Of a stretch of DNA of 64,000 bases, positions 1 through 14,000 are shown piece after piece. Position 1 is the first letter of the stretch. Each line of letters opens with the position of its first letter. Location of the stretch: the NCBI GenBank assembly GCA_013397075.1, contig VWZS01003783.1, positions 784,859 through 848,858 of the forward strand. The letters are read 5' to 3'. The position numbers and the translations under genes are program-made. The notes under the pieces were generated by a model that saw only the letters and a program-made list of their open reading frames with translations, had not been told where the DNA came from and ran no database searches. The DNA is from Rhabdornis inornatus (lineage: Eukaryota > Chordata > Aves > Passeriformes > Rhabdornithidae).

Positions 1-3000
1 CTCCAGTGGCCTCAAGTCAACTATATAATAACATTATTGTCCCAAACTCCTTGTAGAGCAATGTCAGAATGATACAAAAAATAATATTTCTGAGCAAGTT
101 GCTCTGATTTAGATACACTGACTGTGTCACTTGAGATGACAAGTGACTTTGGTGATTCTCCTTGGGAAAGATTTTGCGTGTTCATCCTAAAGGAAATGCT
201 CATTTCATTTTATATAAAGATTTCTTTTCAAGGTAGAAAGTAGCTGTGTCATGGTAATGAAATTGAACTAATTTTAGTATTTCTGTTATATTTTCACTAA
301 AGTATATACATTAATATGAACAAAGTAACAGGTAAAGCAGCTTTAAGGTTTGTTTTTCTCCCTTTTCCTCATAGCACTTAGTTAAAATAGTAATAAAATG
401 AAAAAATCCTCAGAACAATGATATCTGCATTCACCTCATAATGAGACAATTTTGTTTCCACAGACTGAAACTTGACATCTCAGCTTAACAAATGGATGAT
501 AAGGAAACATAAAATGCTTTTATATATCATCCTTTTCTTGACTTTTTTTTTCCTATTCTTTTTTGCTAAAGATTAAATGTAATAACATCTGGTTTTGTTA
601 ATTGTCTTTCCCACTCCCAGTACCCTGAAGTATATTACAAAATTTTGAGACACAAGCTGGTCTTTTCAATGTGTAAGAAGGAGTGCAGCACGTCTGGTAA
701 AAGGAGGGCATGCTCTGCATATCTTCTTCTGGTGTGATGTGCATTGACCTCATGCAGAACTGTCCTTAATAATAACTGTAGGCAGAGTTTTGCAAGAGGA
801 GGACTTGAGCAGACAGCCCAAGTGTTATCAGTCCCAAGGAAAGGGATATAGCTGAAGTATCAGTGGAACTTCTGCGCTAACCTCCCAGATCAGCTTGGCA
901 CAGGTTATTGTGTGAAGTACAAATTAGAGGGAAGAATAGAGAAAATGCAGATAGAGCACTAATCTCCTTCCTCATCTCCAGTCACTGTTTTTCCCCATAC
1001 AAAATCAGAGCAAATAAATATCCAGCTGGATGCAAAGTAATGTACTTTGATTTTAGGTATCAATGTCTACATCACAAGAGAACAAAATAATTGGGAAGTT
1101 GTTTGGGAAAGGACCCCTCAACATTTTAAACTGTCACAGATTCATATATATCAATATCAGTTAATTGCTGTTGCCCATATTTCCTGAACTTTCTGCAAAC
1201 TATTTTGAACTATCAGACACGAGAAACATTTAAACAGTATACAACAACTAACAACTTTGGGCAGCACCACCAGAATGTTCAGATGTAGTGGATACATGAG
1301 TCACACTCACCATCATCTATCCTAGAAGTGGTTTCTAAATTAGGCTTCTAAATTACTTCTTTATTGTAATAATATTGTCATCCTTCCTGTTCTTGCTGTA
1401 TTGTGGCCATAAGATGTTGCTCGACTTCTCTCTGCAAGCATCCTATAAGTGAAAACACTTATCTCTGAGTATTGATATTTAAAGAAGAGCACATTAAATA
1501 CAGTAAGAATTGGCAACAACACAAAAGCATACAGGGACGGAAGGTAACTGGTCTCTGCTGTCTGCAGAGACAACACCATGTTAGCTTGTGGCCAGAGTAG
1601 TATTCAACTTAGAAGGGTATCAGCTGTGGCAGAATACTTTTTTGAAGGAAGGAAGAAAGCAGCTTACTTACAGCTTGACTTCTTGCTGTACATAGTGTAA
1701 ATAAATTAATAAGAATTTTCTTCAAAAAAAAAATCAATTTATCTTTAGAAACCTTATGTGCTTTCATCTGTGCGATGAGTTAATGTAACTAAAGTAACTA
1801 GTGTTATGTTAGTTGTAGTGGCAGGGGGTTGTCTTGTCAGATCCAGAGTCAAGACAAATATTTGATTAGTGAAAAAATAAGTACTTTGGAACAAAGCAAA
1901 GTGGAACTGTGGAAAGATTCAACTTCTAGAGAACTTTACCTTTTCAGAAACTAGAGAACCAATATGTTATTTTTAAATAATGTTTCAGGAGCCACTGGTG
2001 TGGTGGATTTTGCCCTTTCTTAACTATATTTTCACAGAGGTGAATCAACAAGAATGCCTTCTTGATCATTGATGCATATGGGTGTATGCATATCCTCAGT
2101 TACAGACAATCCAAACTTTTATATAGTGATGACAAAAAATTATTCATTTTGAGAGGGAAGAGAAGTAGCATTGAGCTTTTGACCAGGTCAGTCAGGTAGC
2201 CTGTGCAATGACGTTAGTACTGATCAGAAAGAGAGACGTAACAATTCTGCCACATAGCAGCACAGGAGACAACGGCAGCTTGTGACAACAGCAGCAAGAG
2301 CTTATGGCAACAAGCTCCTCAAGAAATGCAAGGCAAGCTGTTGGGATTCAGGAGCTGAGGCTACAAAATATTCAAAAATAACTACATTTCTGGGGAGTAA
2401 GAGGTTTATGGTGCTGTTGAGTACATTATTCATGCCACTTCAGTGCTAGGCACAGAGCAATCACTGCGATTATACCCTAAACTATCTGCCCTGAATTTTT
2501 TCTTTAGGGATTGAAAACTCACTGATGGAAGAACAACTACTGCCATGTAGCAAAAATGTGTACAGACCTTTACCCAGTAAATACGTACTGGCTCAAGATC
2601 CAGACTGGGACTGTGTGAGTTTATTAGTCTGTAGCCAGCAAATCAGCAATGTGAGAAAACCAAATTCCTCAGGCTGTTGAAGCCCCAGTATATCATGAAT
2701 TTAGTGCTGTAAACAAACAATGGAGTTTGTTTACAGATAGATCTTGTAAAATTACAGCAGGGATCAGGAGGTGGTGAGCTGCTAATTGGAATCCCTCCAT
2801 GGGAGGAGCTGCCACCTGTGAAGGGACTGGAGGCTCTAGTCACTTTGCAGAAGTAATGGACTTGAAAATAGCCTTGGAACATGTTCAGCTGCATCACTGG
2901 CCCCAGTATATGTACATAAAGTCTTCTGGTTAGCGGCTAATGCAGTGTAAAAATGTCTCAAAAACTGGAATCCTGTTAACCGGCAGCAACAAGCAGGTGA

Positions 3001-4641
3001 GCCTGGGTAGAGGGGAGGAAAATATAAGTGTTTAATTGTGTTTTCCTTTTTTTTTACATGAATCTGTAATCAAAAGTTTCTGTTAACTGACATAAGTAAA
3101 CGTAAGTAAAATTCCCCTCGTTGAAAATATTTTGCCTCCGCCAACTGTTGGCAAAGTGGCACAAGCAAGATTCGTGGAGGATAGCTCTGAAAAGCAGAAT
3201 GCTGATCCCATCAGGTTCCTAGCATACCCTTACTTGTGGAAAATGCTAAGAAAGGTACTAAATGGATAGACAGATCTTAAGGGACAAATATGCCAAATTA
3301 ATGAGGGAGCTGTAGAGGTAGCCCATGCAGGTTTAGGAACAGAGCTAATAAATAAATAAATAAAAATTGATGTTTCGTGCTGGACAAATTTAGACAAGTG
3401 TCTGTGTATGCAAAATTACAGTGCATATGTTTAAACAGTGAGAAGAGTACAAACACTACAGAAGACATATAGCCTCAACAAATTCTCAACTAGACCTGAA
3501 AAAGATCAGATCAGTATTTAGGAAATATTTGGATGCCAGAAGATTTATTTACAATTTCAGAGAGAAACTCTTATCAGGAGGGAAAAATATGTCATGCCAA
3601 AACTAAAGATAGATTTCTGACCTATCTGACATTGAGTCAGGAAATGAGCAACACATTACAGAAGGATTCTAGTGATTCAGTGGCATCTGGGAATCTGAAA
3701 ACATAATGGGTAGCAGTAGGCATGCATAATCCCTTGGAAAGACATCCAAGAAACTGATGACAAGGGCAAACAAACAGAAAAGGATCCTTACCCAGCAGCG
3801 TTGGATCCAGCAGAGCATCTTCCCAGGTAACAAAACAAAGTGTGATGAGCTAGAAAAACATTTTTATCCCCTGAAGTCATCTGGACCCCATCAGAGAAAT
3901 GACAGACTCTGTCACAATTAGGAGAATGCCAAGCAATGTGGGCAGCCCTCTACAGCAAGGAAGATCTGGAGCTGCGCATGATCACGTCTGACTGTCAAAT
4001 TTCCAAACAACGGCAACAGCCCATGTTCCCATGGAAAATACTGCCGGTAAGGTAAACACAGACTGAGAGAGCAGTGGAGAGAAACTGTAGACAACAGCAT
4101 GGAACTGGCAGGCTGACAGTATATAAAGGACAGAAGGATTGCTACAGAGTGACCTAGAGTGACATCCTATGAGACATGAATATGCTTAATACATCTACAA
4201 CAAGGGTTACATGAGCTGATAAATCCTTGTAGGTACTAAAAATACTATCAAAATCAAACTTTCAAAGACCAAAAACTTTTTAACATTGATAGGAGTTCTG
4301 AAAGATCTTTTTCCATTCTGATTCAGATGTAATCATCAACTTTTATCCTCCAAGAAGAAAACTGGATTTAGGCAACTCTACATCAAACCCATTTCAAACT
4401 GATGGCAAGATCCTTCTTTTTTTTTCACCAGATCTCATCTATGACTTTTAGTGTTTAAGCTATTATAGTAGGTAGACTTTCTGAGAATGCACAAAATAAA
4501 TAGCTTAAACAACATCAGATGTTCCCAAGCGTGAGTTATTTAACAATACATCAATTTGATGCAGATTCTTTAAGCAGTTAGTGGAAATGCAAAGGGATGA
4601 AAATCTGTTTTATTAAATATAGCACAAATAAGCAGAATTTA
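1..4641. other. AT-rich unique non-coding DNA
   Basis: No coding region, RNA gene or recognisable transposon is visible in this stretch. Open frames are all under 90 codons, with no domain-like composition. The only simple repeat is a short (AATA)n run at 3347-3366. It could be intergenic or intronic, and the sequence alone does not decide. Confidence 0.7.
3347..3366. repeat. (AATA)n short microsatellite
   Basis: Four AATA units followed by an A run. Too short to be notable. Confidence 0.8.
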
Positions 4642-4773
4642 AAATTTTTCCCAATTTGATTTTTAAGTGAGAAATGTTGTATTTATCCTATATAATCAAT
4701 ACTAAGGAAATTTTTCCCAATTTGATTTTTAAGTGAGAAATGTTGCATTTATCCTATATAATCAATACTAAGG
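4642..4773. repeat. 66-bp tandem duplication, two copies
   Basis: Copy one is 4642-4707 and copy two is 4708-4773. They abut directly and each ends in ACTAAGG. I see a single difference between them, T at 4680 versus C at 4746. Near-identity means a recent duplication or a collapsed or mis-joined assembly. No coding content is seen. Confidence 0.95.
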
Positions 4774-6584
4774 AGGTATATAGAAAAATCTTTCATATAT
4801 TAATAGAACACTGTCACAAATAGATTATCTGTGTTGTGGATTCTAAATTTAACCTAGATAGTACTGGTTATCAGTGTAAGTCACAGAATTACATTAAAGT
4901 AAAATTTTACAATATTTTCTTCACAGTATCAGGGAAGAGTGTTACTAATTAACACTACTTAAAGATTTTAGGTTTTACTTAATTTGTATGAGGGTACCCT
5001 AAGCAGTTTCTTAATTTTATCTCCACCACAAGTGGAACTTCAGTGTTTTAAATGGAAATTAACTGGCAAGTTAAAATTAGATGGAAATTATGAGATTGCA
5101 TTTAGAAGGCTAACACCTTCCCTAGCATCCTCTCAGTGAGACTGTAAGAGAGCTGACAATGTGGTAATGCCCATTTCACCGTTTACTTGCATTTTTCAGG
5201 TAGCCTTACTGAATGGAATCTCTCACTTAAATGAAAAATACAACTGATCCATTGTAGACAGGCAGGATGGATGAAAGAAATGGTGCCAAGTACTGTAAAA
5301 ATAGACCAAATATATATTTTGCCATGAAGTATACTAGGTATGCTGTATGTGAAATACTAAATATGAGAGCTTTTAAAATACACTCTAGAGAGTCATGATA
5401 CTTGGGCATCAAACCAAATACATCCTTCCTATCTGTGAAGTATCTACAGTAAAAGACATCATCCTTTTTGACATATGTAGGCATGAAATATGATGGAAGG
5501 TTTTTTATTTTGTTTTGGTTTTTTTTTAAGTAGGCAGTTATACCTCTTTTGATCATTTTATTAAAAATTATGCATATATTTTCAAAGCTCTCCATATGAT
5601 TCTGGATATTCTTACAATATATAAATCCATTCAGGGAGTTATTTCAGTTAATGCTATTTATGGAAAGATATCAGAGATTCAGCTTTAATCTTAGATGCCA
5701 TTGTAAATAGTATTTTTTTAGTATTTCACAAACTGAGGATCAGGGTTTTCATATAATTTCTGGATTGCATCTAGAATACTTAACCTTAAAGTAGCAAGAT
5801 AATCTAAAGAGATAATTTACCAACTGAGAAATTGATACCATATTACATTATATTTCAAAATTAGTTACTTCAGTTAATGTAAGCAACTAACGACTGAGCT
5901 CAGCAGCAACTGTGTTGGATTTTCATGACACCGAATTGAAAACTGATTGCATTCCTAAAATTCAGGGTCTAATTAATAAATTGTTTAAATTTAAAGGTGA
6001 ATTTCTATTCCTTTCATATATATAAGATGTAATTAAATGATACTTCTCACCCGAAGTACTCTAAAAATATCTCTTACCTAACAGCAAACCTGTAAATTCT
6101 CATCACAATAGGGATGAACATACTTCCATGCTAAAGCAAAAAATTAAACATCTGTTGATGCTGATGGCATGCTGTGATATGAGAGCATTTATGTGACACC
6201 CTTTGCTTCCATTCTCATTGCTTCTATTGCAATGTTTTGGTTAGCAATAAATATTTGAAGCACATGGAAACAGAGAAATTTCCCCTGACGTGGCATTTGA
6301 AAACTGTCTCTCTGGAAAACAGCTTTATATTTTATGTTAGCTAGAAATTTTATTTTAAATACATGTAGATTAAACTTTGATTTCATAGGTTTTAAAATTT
6401 CTCATTCATAGTTGTGCTTATATGTTCACAGATATAATATAATGTGAAGTGAGGAGGGAAGAGCTAACAGCCTTACAGTCTGTTTCTACTACCATATTTT
6501 TATTGGAATGAGCTATCCATTTCACTATATCATTACAGTGCTGATTTAGAGCCTTAAAATGTGATACATAATTTCCCTGAGTAA
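4774..6584. other. AT-rich unique non-coding DNA
   Basis: No gene is supported. A minus-strand open frame at 5227-5595 (122 codons) has no recognisable motif and a length expected by chance in this composition. A T-rich run with G pairs lies at 5499-5528. Confidence 0.65.
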
Positions 6585-6616
6585 NNNNNNNNNNNNNNNN
6601 NNNNNNNNNNNNNNNN
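6585..6616. other. Assembly gap (32 N)
   Basis: A run of 32 N is followed directly by 18 A residues. The true sequence and length at this point are unknown. The neighbouring homopolymer is a likely reason the assembly broke here. Confidence 0.99.
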
Positions 6617-6634
6617 AAAAAAAAAAAAAAAAAA
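6617..6634. repeat. Poly-A run next to the gap
   Basis: Eighteen consecutive A residues immediately after the N run. It could be the tail of a retroposed copy hidden in the gap, but there is no recognisable element body on either side. Confidence 0.9.
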
Positions 6635-9600
6635 TCTAAGTGAGGATTGGAATATAGCTTATTTGCAAGGGAAATAAAGAATTTGAAATAAAATAGAAAA
6701 TGTGGGTAGGTAGTTTGTTTAATAGGTTAGCATTTTTGAATGCAAATTTTAAAATATAAAAAATTATTTTAGTTGCTCTGGCATTGCATGAACATTATTG
6801 GATTAGTCATTAATGCATGCTGGCAGGAGATTTTTTAATACCTTTCCTACTTTGCTCTGTGGGAAAACAGATAATTTTATTGGGTTTTTAAAGCTCCAAG
6901 ATGTACCTAATACTGGAAAATCTTCAATGCAAAACTGGCAAAACCATAGTGACTCCTTAATTTTATTCAAAACTGTCTCAATGCAGCTAATACATCATGG
7001 AGACAGGTCTCACAAAAGAGAGATCTTGTTTACAGAATGACAGCAATGATAAGGTTTGCTCCATTTGTGCTGTGTCTTCTTTGCTTTCTCCACTTTTGCT
7101 GTTTTAAAGTTATAGAGTAGAAATTTGCTGTTTCCTTCCAGTCTGGAAGGCTTTCATTTAGGATGGTTAATGGGATTGAAGAGTTGTTTAGAAACTAAAT
7201 AACTGACAAATAATTCTACATTAATTGATTCCCACTGGGTTATGTTTTCCTATTCAAGGCTGGACCAACCACAGACAGAGCCACAAAAATGAGTAATAAA
7301 CTACTCTGGGGACAGACAGAGGACTAGATTTAGTGAGAGATTTAGGTACACAGAAGTGTTTGATAGCAGCTAAATGTGCCTTTCTATATATATTCAACGA
7401 ATAGCTCCAAAAGAGATGATACACCTGTATTAACATCCTCAGTTACTTGCCCAGATTCTGAAAAGGCTCAATTTTGATATCCAAGGCTCCACATACCTGG
7501 AAAAAAGGATGTTATGCAGCACAGTACCATGCGCAAAAGCACAAATGCTCACTGGCACATCACACCCTGATAACTGTATGTATCTTGAAATCTTTTCACT
7601 GTATGATACTTACACATTCTTGGCTCATAAAATCCTGAACAATGATTCATTTATCTACCTAAACAAAAAATTAACCCCCAGAATTTTATTGCTCTTAATT
7701 ACACTGGGCAGTCCTTACTGGTGTCTTTGTAAAAGGTGCTTCAACCTAACAATTAAGTCACCAACAAAACTGTTGTTATTGGTTCACACTAACAACCAAG
7801 AGTAAAACTTTTAAACCCACAGGTAGAAAACAATCAAAACACTTGAAACTTAAATGATCAATGAAGGTGAGTAAACAAAATATTGCTAACTGCAATAGTA
7901 CATTCTTAATTAAAAAAAAAAAATAACCTTTTAACTGTGTCGAATCTTAGGCAGAAAAAGATTCACTTGACAGCATTTGAAAAACATTAGAGATTATAGA
8001 ATTCAATGTGCTATTTTTGTCTGAAGAGAGGCAAGCTGAGCTATATTATACTGAGCAGTTATTGCTGCTGCAGAAATCCAGTCAGTTTCCTTTTAATATT
8101 TGCAAGGGCAGGAAAAAGATAAAAAGTTGGTGAGACTCAATTGCAACTTAGAAATAAGGAAATTACAAATACAGTGTGCCATCTTATCTGTCCATTCCAG
8201 ACTCGATAAGTGTCTACCCATGCCTGTGAACAGAGGAATAAGCGTCTGATGTAGAAAAGCTTAAGTTTCCTGACTTATACAAGTTTGTATAGGCAATCTG
8301 TGTGTATAAAATCACTTACCCCAGGACTGTCATCCCCTTTTCAAAACCTATGCCTGAGTTCATCCTGACCCATCTCCACTGAGCTGGGGAAAGTGCTTTA
8401 CTCTTAAACCCTCATAGTGCTAAATTCTACCTACTCTTCCTTTAATCTGTACGTTTGAAATGGAAATCCATGAGGTTTCTTGCTTAAACTGTATAAAGGA
8501 CAGTGATTTCAACCTGCTTCCCTTCCTAACTTCTGCATTTGCTCAGCAGTGTCATTTCGAGATTGCCTAATATATCATTTACAATGTAAGAGATCAAAGC
8601 TCTTAATTTCTATTTTTGATTCCAGACTGGTAGGTCTCACATGTCAAACCAATATTCTCCTAGGGATTAAATGCAGGAGATTTAACTTAAATAACTAGCT
8701 AACACCCCCATTTTAGATATCTAATGTGGTAAGATTTCTCTCTCCTGCAAACGTGTATTTGTCCAAGGAGAAGCACCTAAATTAGGCATATGTGATGTCA
8801 CTCATGAGGACTTCAGAGGCACCTACTCTCCCCTTTGACCAAATGGATGTGAGCTCTACCTCTAGAAGTTTTCATGCTTTTATACAAAAGAAAGGGAAGG
8901 TAAACAGAGCAGGCTATGCCCTAAGAATACTTTGGGGTCTAGCCTGCAATGCCAGGCCCTGCATTTTAAGTTTTTTACATTGTCCCATTTATGTTTAATT
9001 CCAGTCCTCAGAATCATTCAGTTATACTTACATGATATTCTGTACTTAAAGTGCTTTTCAATTCTCCATCATCAATAAATTTCATTATCACATTGACACT
9101 TTTGTGCCAAGTCCCTAATGAAATATTTAAATAACATCAGACCCAAGGCTTCGAAATTCTTTTAGGAACTTCACCAAAAAGTTTCTTCTATGAAGAAGAA
9201 TCTAATTTCAGTTCTTTTTCAGATTTCATTGGTTTGTTTCTTACCTATAATACAGTTCCTCTATTATTCCTGGTTTAGTGAACATCCCATGTGACACTGC
9301 ATTAATTTATTTTAGTGAAGAGCTGATTAAATCTGCTGCATTTCTCTAAATGGCTTAGAAACAAAGTAACATGACCCATTATATTAAATCAGCTCAGAAA
9401 TTATATCTCAGAAAAGTTTAGTGTGAAAAGATAATAATTTTAAGATATTAATCAAAAATGAGAAGTAATATTCTCAGAATTCACTCAGAGCCCTAACTGA
9501 AAGACTCCTTATTAAAACAGGTGAAGATAAACCAAAAGACCACTCTCCAGAAAAGAAAAAAAAAATCAAATAATTAAGCTTTTTTAAATGACTGTTATTA

Positions 9601-11085
9601 ACTGAGCTATTTTTAGTGATCTGATATTTAAATATCAGTCAGCTGGGTACCCTACTCCCTTGGAACTGCAAATACTGGGTTTACAATATAATATGATGCT
9701 TTATTTCCCTCCTCCTCGGTTCTTTCTTTCTGACAGTGTGATGAATTATATTGGTGTTTCATGTTATTGAGTCACTAAAGTTAGAGCACAAACTCATTTT
9801 TATGACAGCACTAAGATATTACTCTGCCTATTCCTTGAAACTGAAGAGTCTTTTTGAAGATGCAGTTGTTTCTATCTGCACCAAAAAACAATTTCTGTGG
9901 TCTCATAAGAGAGAAGTTACTTTCTAATGCACATCATATCCGTGTGTCATGTATGACATAATAAACCCTGATATGTTTCTTTCTAGGTCTTCAGGTCAAT
10001 GCCTGAAGTACTGCCCCAGAGGAAAGGAATAACTTGGGAAATGCAGATAAACAGAGGACTCTTGTGATTCAAAAGCATAGAAATGTCTAACTGGGGGCAG
10101 TGCTGAACATGTTCTGTATACTATTTTCCATCAGACTGTATTTTTTCTTCCCCTATGAGCAGAAGAGATTAGTACACAGATGTGTAATAATGAATATCAG
10201 ACAGCAAAACCAGAAGCCAACAAGATCAAGGGGAATTTATTATTCACAAAACAGAGTATTAAAATTTAGGTGTGATCTCTGAGAATGAGGTTTTTTGGAA
10301 AAAGTGAATGAAATATTGGTTCCACTGAAGTTGGTGAAATGTTGCCATCAATTTTAACAGATAAAATTATTTTTTATTGTTTTTGTCTTTCTTTTCACAT
10401 GTCCCTCCTTTTGACTCCCTGGACAATTCATATTAATGGTTTCATTTTTTAGTTTGAGCCTAGGAAAAAAATTTATATATCTGTATGTCCAAAGCGTTTG
10501 CATCATCTCATTATATTTTTATTGATTACTTTTAAATTCAGATTTATTCATAAGCATTACTGTGGAAAGGGTTGGAGCATCTGTGAGAAGGGTGATCAGG
10601 TGAAAGGAGATTGCACAGATTTGACACAAATTCAATGGGAAACAAGTATGACTTACTGTCTTTCACAATGTCTCTGTCTCTAAAGAAAATTGATGCTCTT
10701 AAGCATGATTAAAAGTTTTCTACCAAGATAGTCGGAGAAAAATGTCTATAAGAAGAGGTTAAGGGAAGATTTTTGGACTGTCAGAGGGAAGACTAAGAGA
10801 CAATGAATTAACTAATTGAAGGGCAGTTACAAACATGAGGGAGCAAAACGCTTCTCAGCAAATGTTTCAACAAGTGTCAATAAGTCAGGCTAGACAGAGG
10901 AACTCAAGAAATCTAGGGGCTGACTTCCTACTCATAGCATATTCAGCTGTGAGATTGGACCTGTTTGCTAATGGTTTCACGCAGTCTGGTCTAAAAACCT
11001 TTGGAGATGGAAACTGCATAACCTCCCTGGCCAACCTCTTCCATTTTTTGATTGCCCTCATTGTTTAAACGTTTATCATTATATG
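6635..11085. other. AT-rich unique non-coding DNA
   Basis: No exon, RNA gene or transposon is recognisable. Open frames here are 98 codons or fewer and show no family features. Confidence 0.65.
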
Positions 11086-12195
11086 CAGTCTGAGCCTCTC
11101 TTGCTTCAAGTTATGCGTGCTGTACGTCGTCCACCCGATATGCACCACTGTGAAGAGCCTGACATCCTATTCCCTAACTCCCTTTTAGTACTGGTAGGTT
11201 GCCATTAGGCCTTTTTGAAGTCTTCCATTCTCTGGTGTGAACAAGCCCAGCTTCCTCACTTTTTCCTGATAAGACAAATGCTTCAGCACCAGCCTGGAGC
11301 ACCAAATGCTCCAGCTCCAAATTATTTTCTGAGTTTGATTCACTTGTTCAGAATATTTTTTATACTGGGAGATCCAAAACTGGATGCAGTATTCCAGATG
11401 TGGTCTCATGGGTTCTGGGTGGAATGGAACTGATGTGTTTGCTGTGCCCCTGTTCATTTCACCCCGAACACAGTTGGCTGTCTCTGCTGTCGGGATGCTG
11501 CTGGTTCATGCTCAGCCTGCTATCAATGAAGACCCCCAGATGCTTTACAGCTCAGCAGCTGCCCAGCCAGGCTCTTCCCAGCCCATATTGTTTCCAGGGC
11601 TTCTTCTTTCTAAGAAGAAGGATTTTCCATGTGTCTTTGGGGAATTTTATAGGGTTCCTGTTGGACCATGCCTTCAGCCTGTCCAGGGCACTTTGGATGG
11701 CAGTCTGCTCTCACTTGTGTCAGCTGTTCACTCCATTTTAGTGTGTTCTGAATAGCTGAGGAGACTGCACAGTCATTTCTTCAAGATAGTGGTGTTAAAC
11801 AGAACAGGTACCAGAGCAGACCCCTGCAGTTCTAAAATTTTTGCCACCTGCATATGGAGCACAAATCCATGACCACTACTCGCTGAGTCCACTACCCTCC
11901 AAACATCTTTTTACCTATCTAGACTGAAATCTACTAATTTGGATTCAAAAATATTTTGTAAGTTAGTATCAAAAAACTTGCAAAAGGTAAATTATATTCA
12001 CTGAGCTCGCCTCATTCACAGACCTTGATATTTTGTCATGCAAGGCATTCAAGCTGGTTAGACGTGATTTATCTTTGGTAAATCCATGCCACTGGTTCCA
12101 ATTACCTTCTTCTCTCTCATTCCTCCTGGAAAGCGTACAAAAAAGACTTCTTCCATTATTTTCCTAGGGACTAAACAGGCTGCATGGCCTGCCAC
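11086..12195 (-). mobile_element. Degraded CR1 LINE fragment (antisense, reverse-transcriptase region)
   Basis: The plus strand reads as the reverse complement of a CR1 non-LTR retrotransposon ORF2. Recognisable consensus-like segments appear in order. One near 11220-11290 is the avian CR1 stretch on editing and fragment decline. The words GGATGCAGTATTCCAGATG lie near 11382, GACCCCCAGATGC near 11532 and CAGCCTGTCCAGG near 11675. A late segment near 12060-12115 matches the 'TTTGGTAAA-CCATGC' region. Many indels and stops break every frame, so no reverse transcriptase could be made. Open frames of up to 123 codons here are relics. Both boundaries are approximate. Identification is by recalled consensus; a RepeatMasker run with avian libraries would name the subfamily. 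Confidence 0.85.
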
Positions 12196-13830
12196 AAGCT
12201 GAGGCTTGTAATACAAAGGTAGGTGATTAGGTAAAAAATTTGATAAGGGGTAATGCAGTGCTGGAACAGATTATGAAATTTCCATCTCTGGAGTTTGTCA
12301 AGACTCCATAAGGCAAAGACATTACTGACCTAATTAAACACTGGTGATCTCTTATATTAAAGAATTGTATTGGATTACATGACATACAAAAGTCTGCCTA
12401 AGTAGCACTTCTAATTTTATAGCCCTTTGATATAATTGATCCTAAAATTCATAAGGTTTTGAATATTCTCTCTATGACAGGATGTTTTGATGCATTTATT
12501 GCTCTTAATAATAACCTTGTTGTCTTGTGAAAATTTACTTAGTGTTGTACCACAATCACATTTTTATAAGTATCAGACTAAGCCATATTTTGGCTTTCAT
12601 TCAGCATACATAGGGCCGCATTTTGCCCATTGTACATTATTTTTTAATTACTCTGGGTAAAAAAATAAGTACTTAAAAATAAGTACTTAAGGATGTTAAG
12701 GCAACATTTTAAGTACAGACAAGAGAGCTCTAGAAAACAGTATACAGAGAATGCACAGTCATTTAAAGTTTGCCCTCATATGAAGTTCACATCTACTCTA
12801 ATAGTTGGAACAAAGAAGCTAGGTGGCATGGTCCCTCCTGCATCATGGTAGAGAAGATGCTGTTCCAACAAAGCTGTATTTTTCATCTTTTTGTGTCATC
12901 ATCATATTCGGTAGGACCCATGTGCAACTGATTATATGTTGCTTAAGGTTTTTCATATGGAGCCATTTCTTTCAGGTCATAAAAATTGTGTTATTATACC
13001 TTCATTGGATCTACAAAAGCAGAAACTAAGTAGTTACTGAAACTAATGGGGATTTCACCTGAATAAAAACCTAGGAAAACACATTAAAAATTCTCAGATT
13101 CTGTAGTCATTTAAAGAACTGAATATACCTTATTATGCCATCGGTTAATGTATATTGTGAGGTTTTCTTAGCAATTAAGCATGGCAATCTGTATATTTAT
13201 TTTTTCAACATGATTTTACATTCTTGTGTATTTGAATGCTTTTTTAAAAGCTGTGTGAAATTTGATTTTCACTTGCAGTGTATCATATTATATACATATA
13301 ACTTTCTGTCCATCCAAGAATATGGCTGCAGAAATGGATATCATCTTTGCAGTAAATTGTGCTGGCATTGGATAGCTTTCAGAAGAATGTAATATATTCA
13401 TTTAAGGCTCAAATTAGATTGCCTGTTTTCATCTCTACTTACTACCCTATTTTCTCCATGATTTACTTTAATTTCCAGACCTTGGGGAAACATCAACCAA
13501 CTGGTTAAAAAAATAAAATCAATGCACTGAAAAAGTATTTTCTATCTTCCACATTGCAGATCCTAGTGCTACATCCTCATTTTCATCTTGGAAATTATGA
13601 TCTCACAGAAGCTATTTTTAAGGCCTGGTTCAAATCTAGCTCAATATTAATATGGAATGAGCAGAAGTTTTCCTTCTCTTGCCTAGAAAAAACTTTGTCA
13701 CGTTTTAAAAATACGTGTTAACCATGGCTGTTGCCTTTGTCAAAAGACAGAAAATAGTGTGCTCAAAACCGAATAGTTAGCAAGAACCCAGTATTACAAA
13801 ACAGTGCTGGAATTTCAGTTGTGTCCTTTT
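12196..13830. other. AT-rich unique non-coding DNA
   Basis: No gene or transposon is recognised. It contains a two-copy 14-bp tandem repeat at 12663-12690. Confidence 0.65.
12663..12690. repeat. 14-bp tandem repeat with internal palindrome
   Basis: The unit AAATAAGTACTTAA occurs twice without change. Each unit contains the palindrome AAGTACTT. Confidence 0.9.
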
Positions 13831-14000
13831 GATCCCCATAAGGAGGTCAGAAGGCACCTCTAGGGGAGCTGCTCTTCTGGCTCATGCCCACACTGATCTC
13901 CCTGGCAGCCAGGCTGTTGCTCACCTGCTGCTGGGTGCCAGACGATGGCAGATGCTGCCCCAGCGTGTCCCTCACTAGGTGCCAAATGGAGCCACCTTCT
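13831..14000. other. GC-rich patch of unknown origin
   Basis: One line of sequence here (13861-13920) is about 62% G+C, far above the surrounding background near 37%. It is rich in CTG and CAG words and holds two CpGs. It has no long frame and no splice-site pair that I can defend. It may be a fragment of an old LTR or CR1, or a small regulatory patch. I could not match it to a family. Confidence 0.4.

Noticed and set aside
5227..5595. 122-codon minus-strand frame
   Set aside because: No recognisable domain. About two stop-free stretches of this size are expected by chance in six frames at this A+T content.
11185..11755. Several overlapping open frames of 72-123 codons on both strands
   Set aside because: They sit in the antisense CR1 fragment. 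Overlap in several frames and many indels relative to CR1 show relic sequence.
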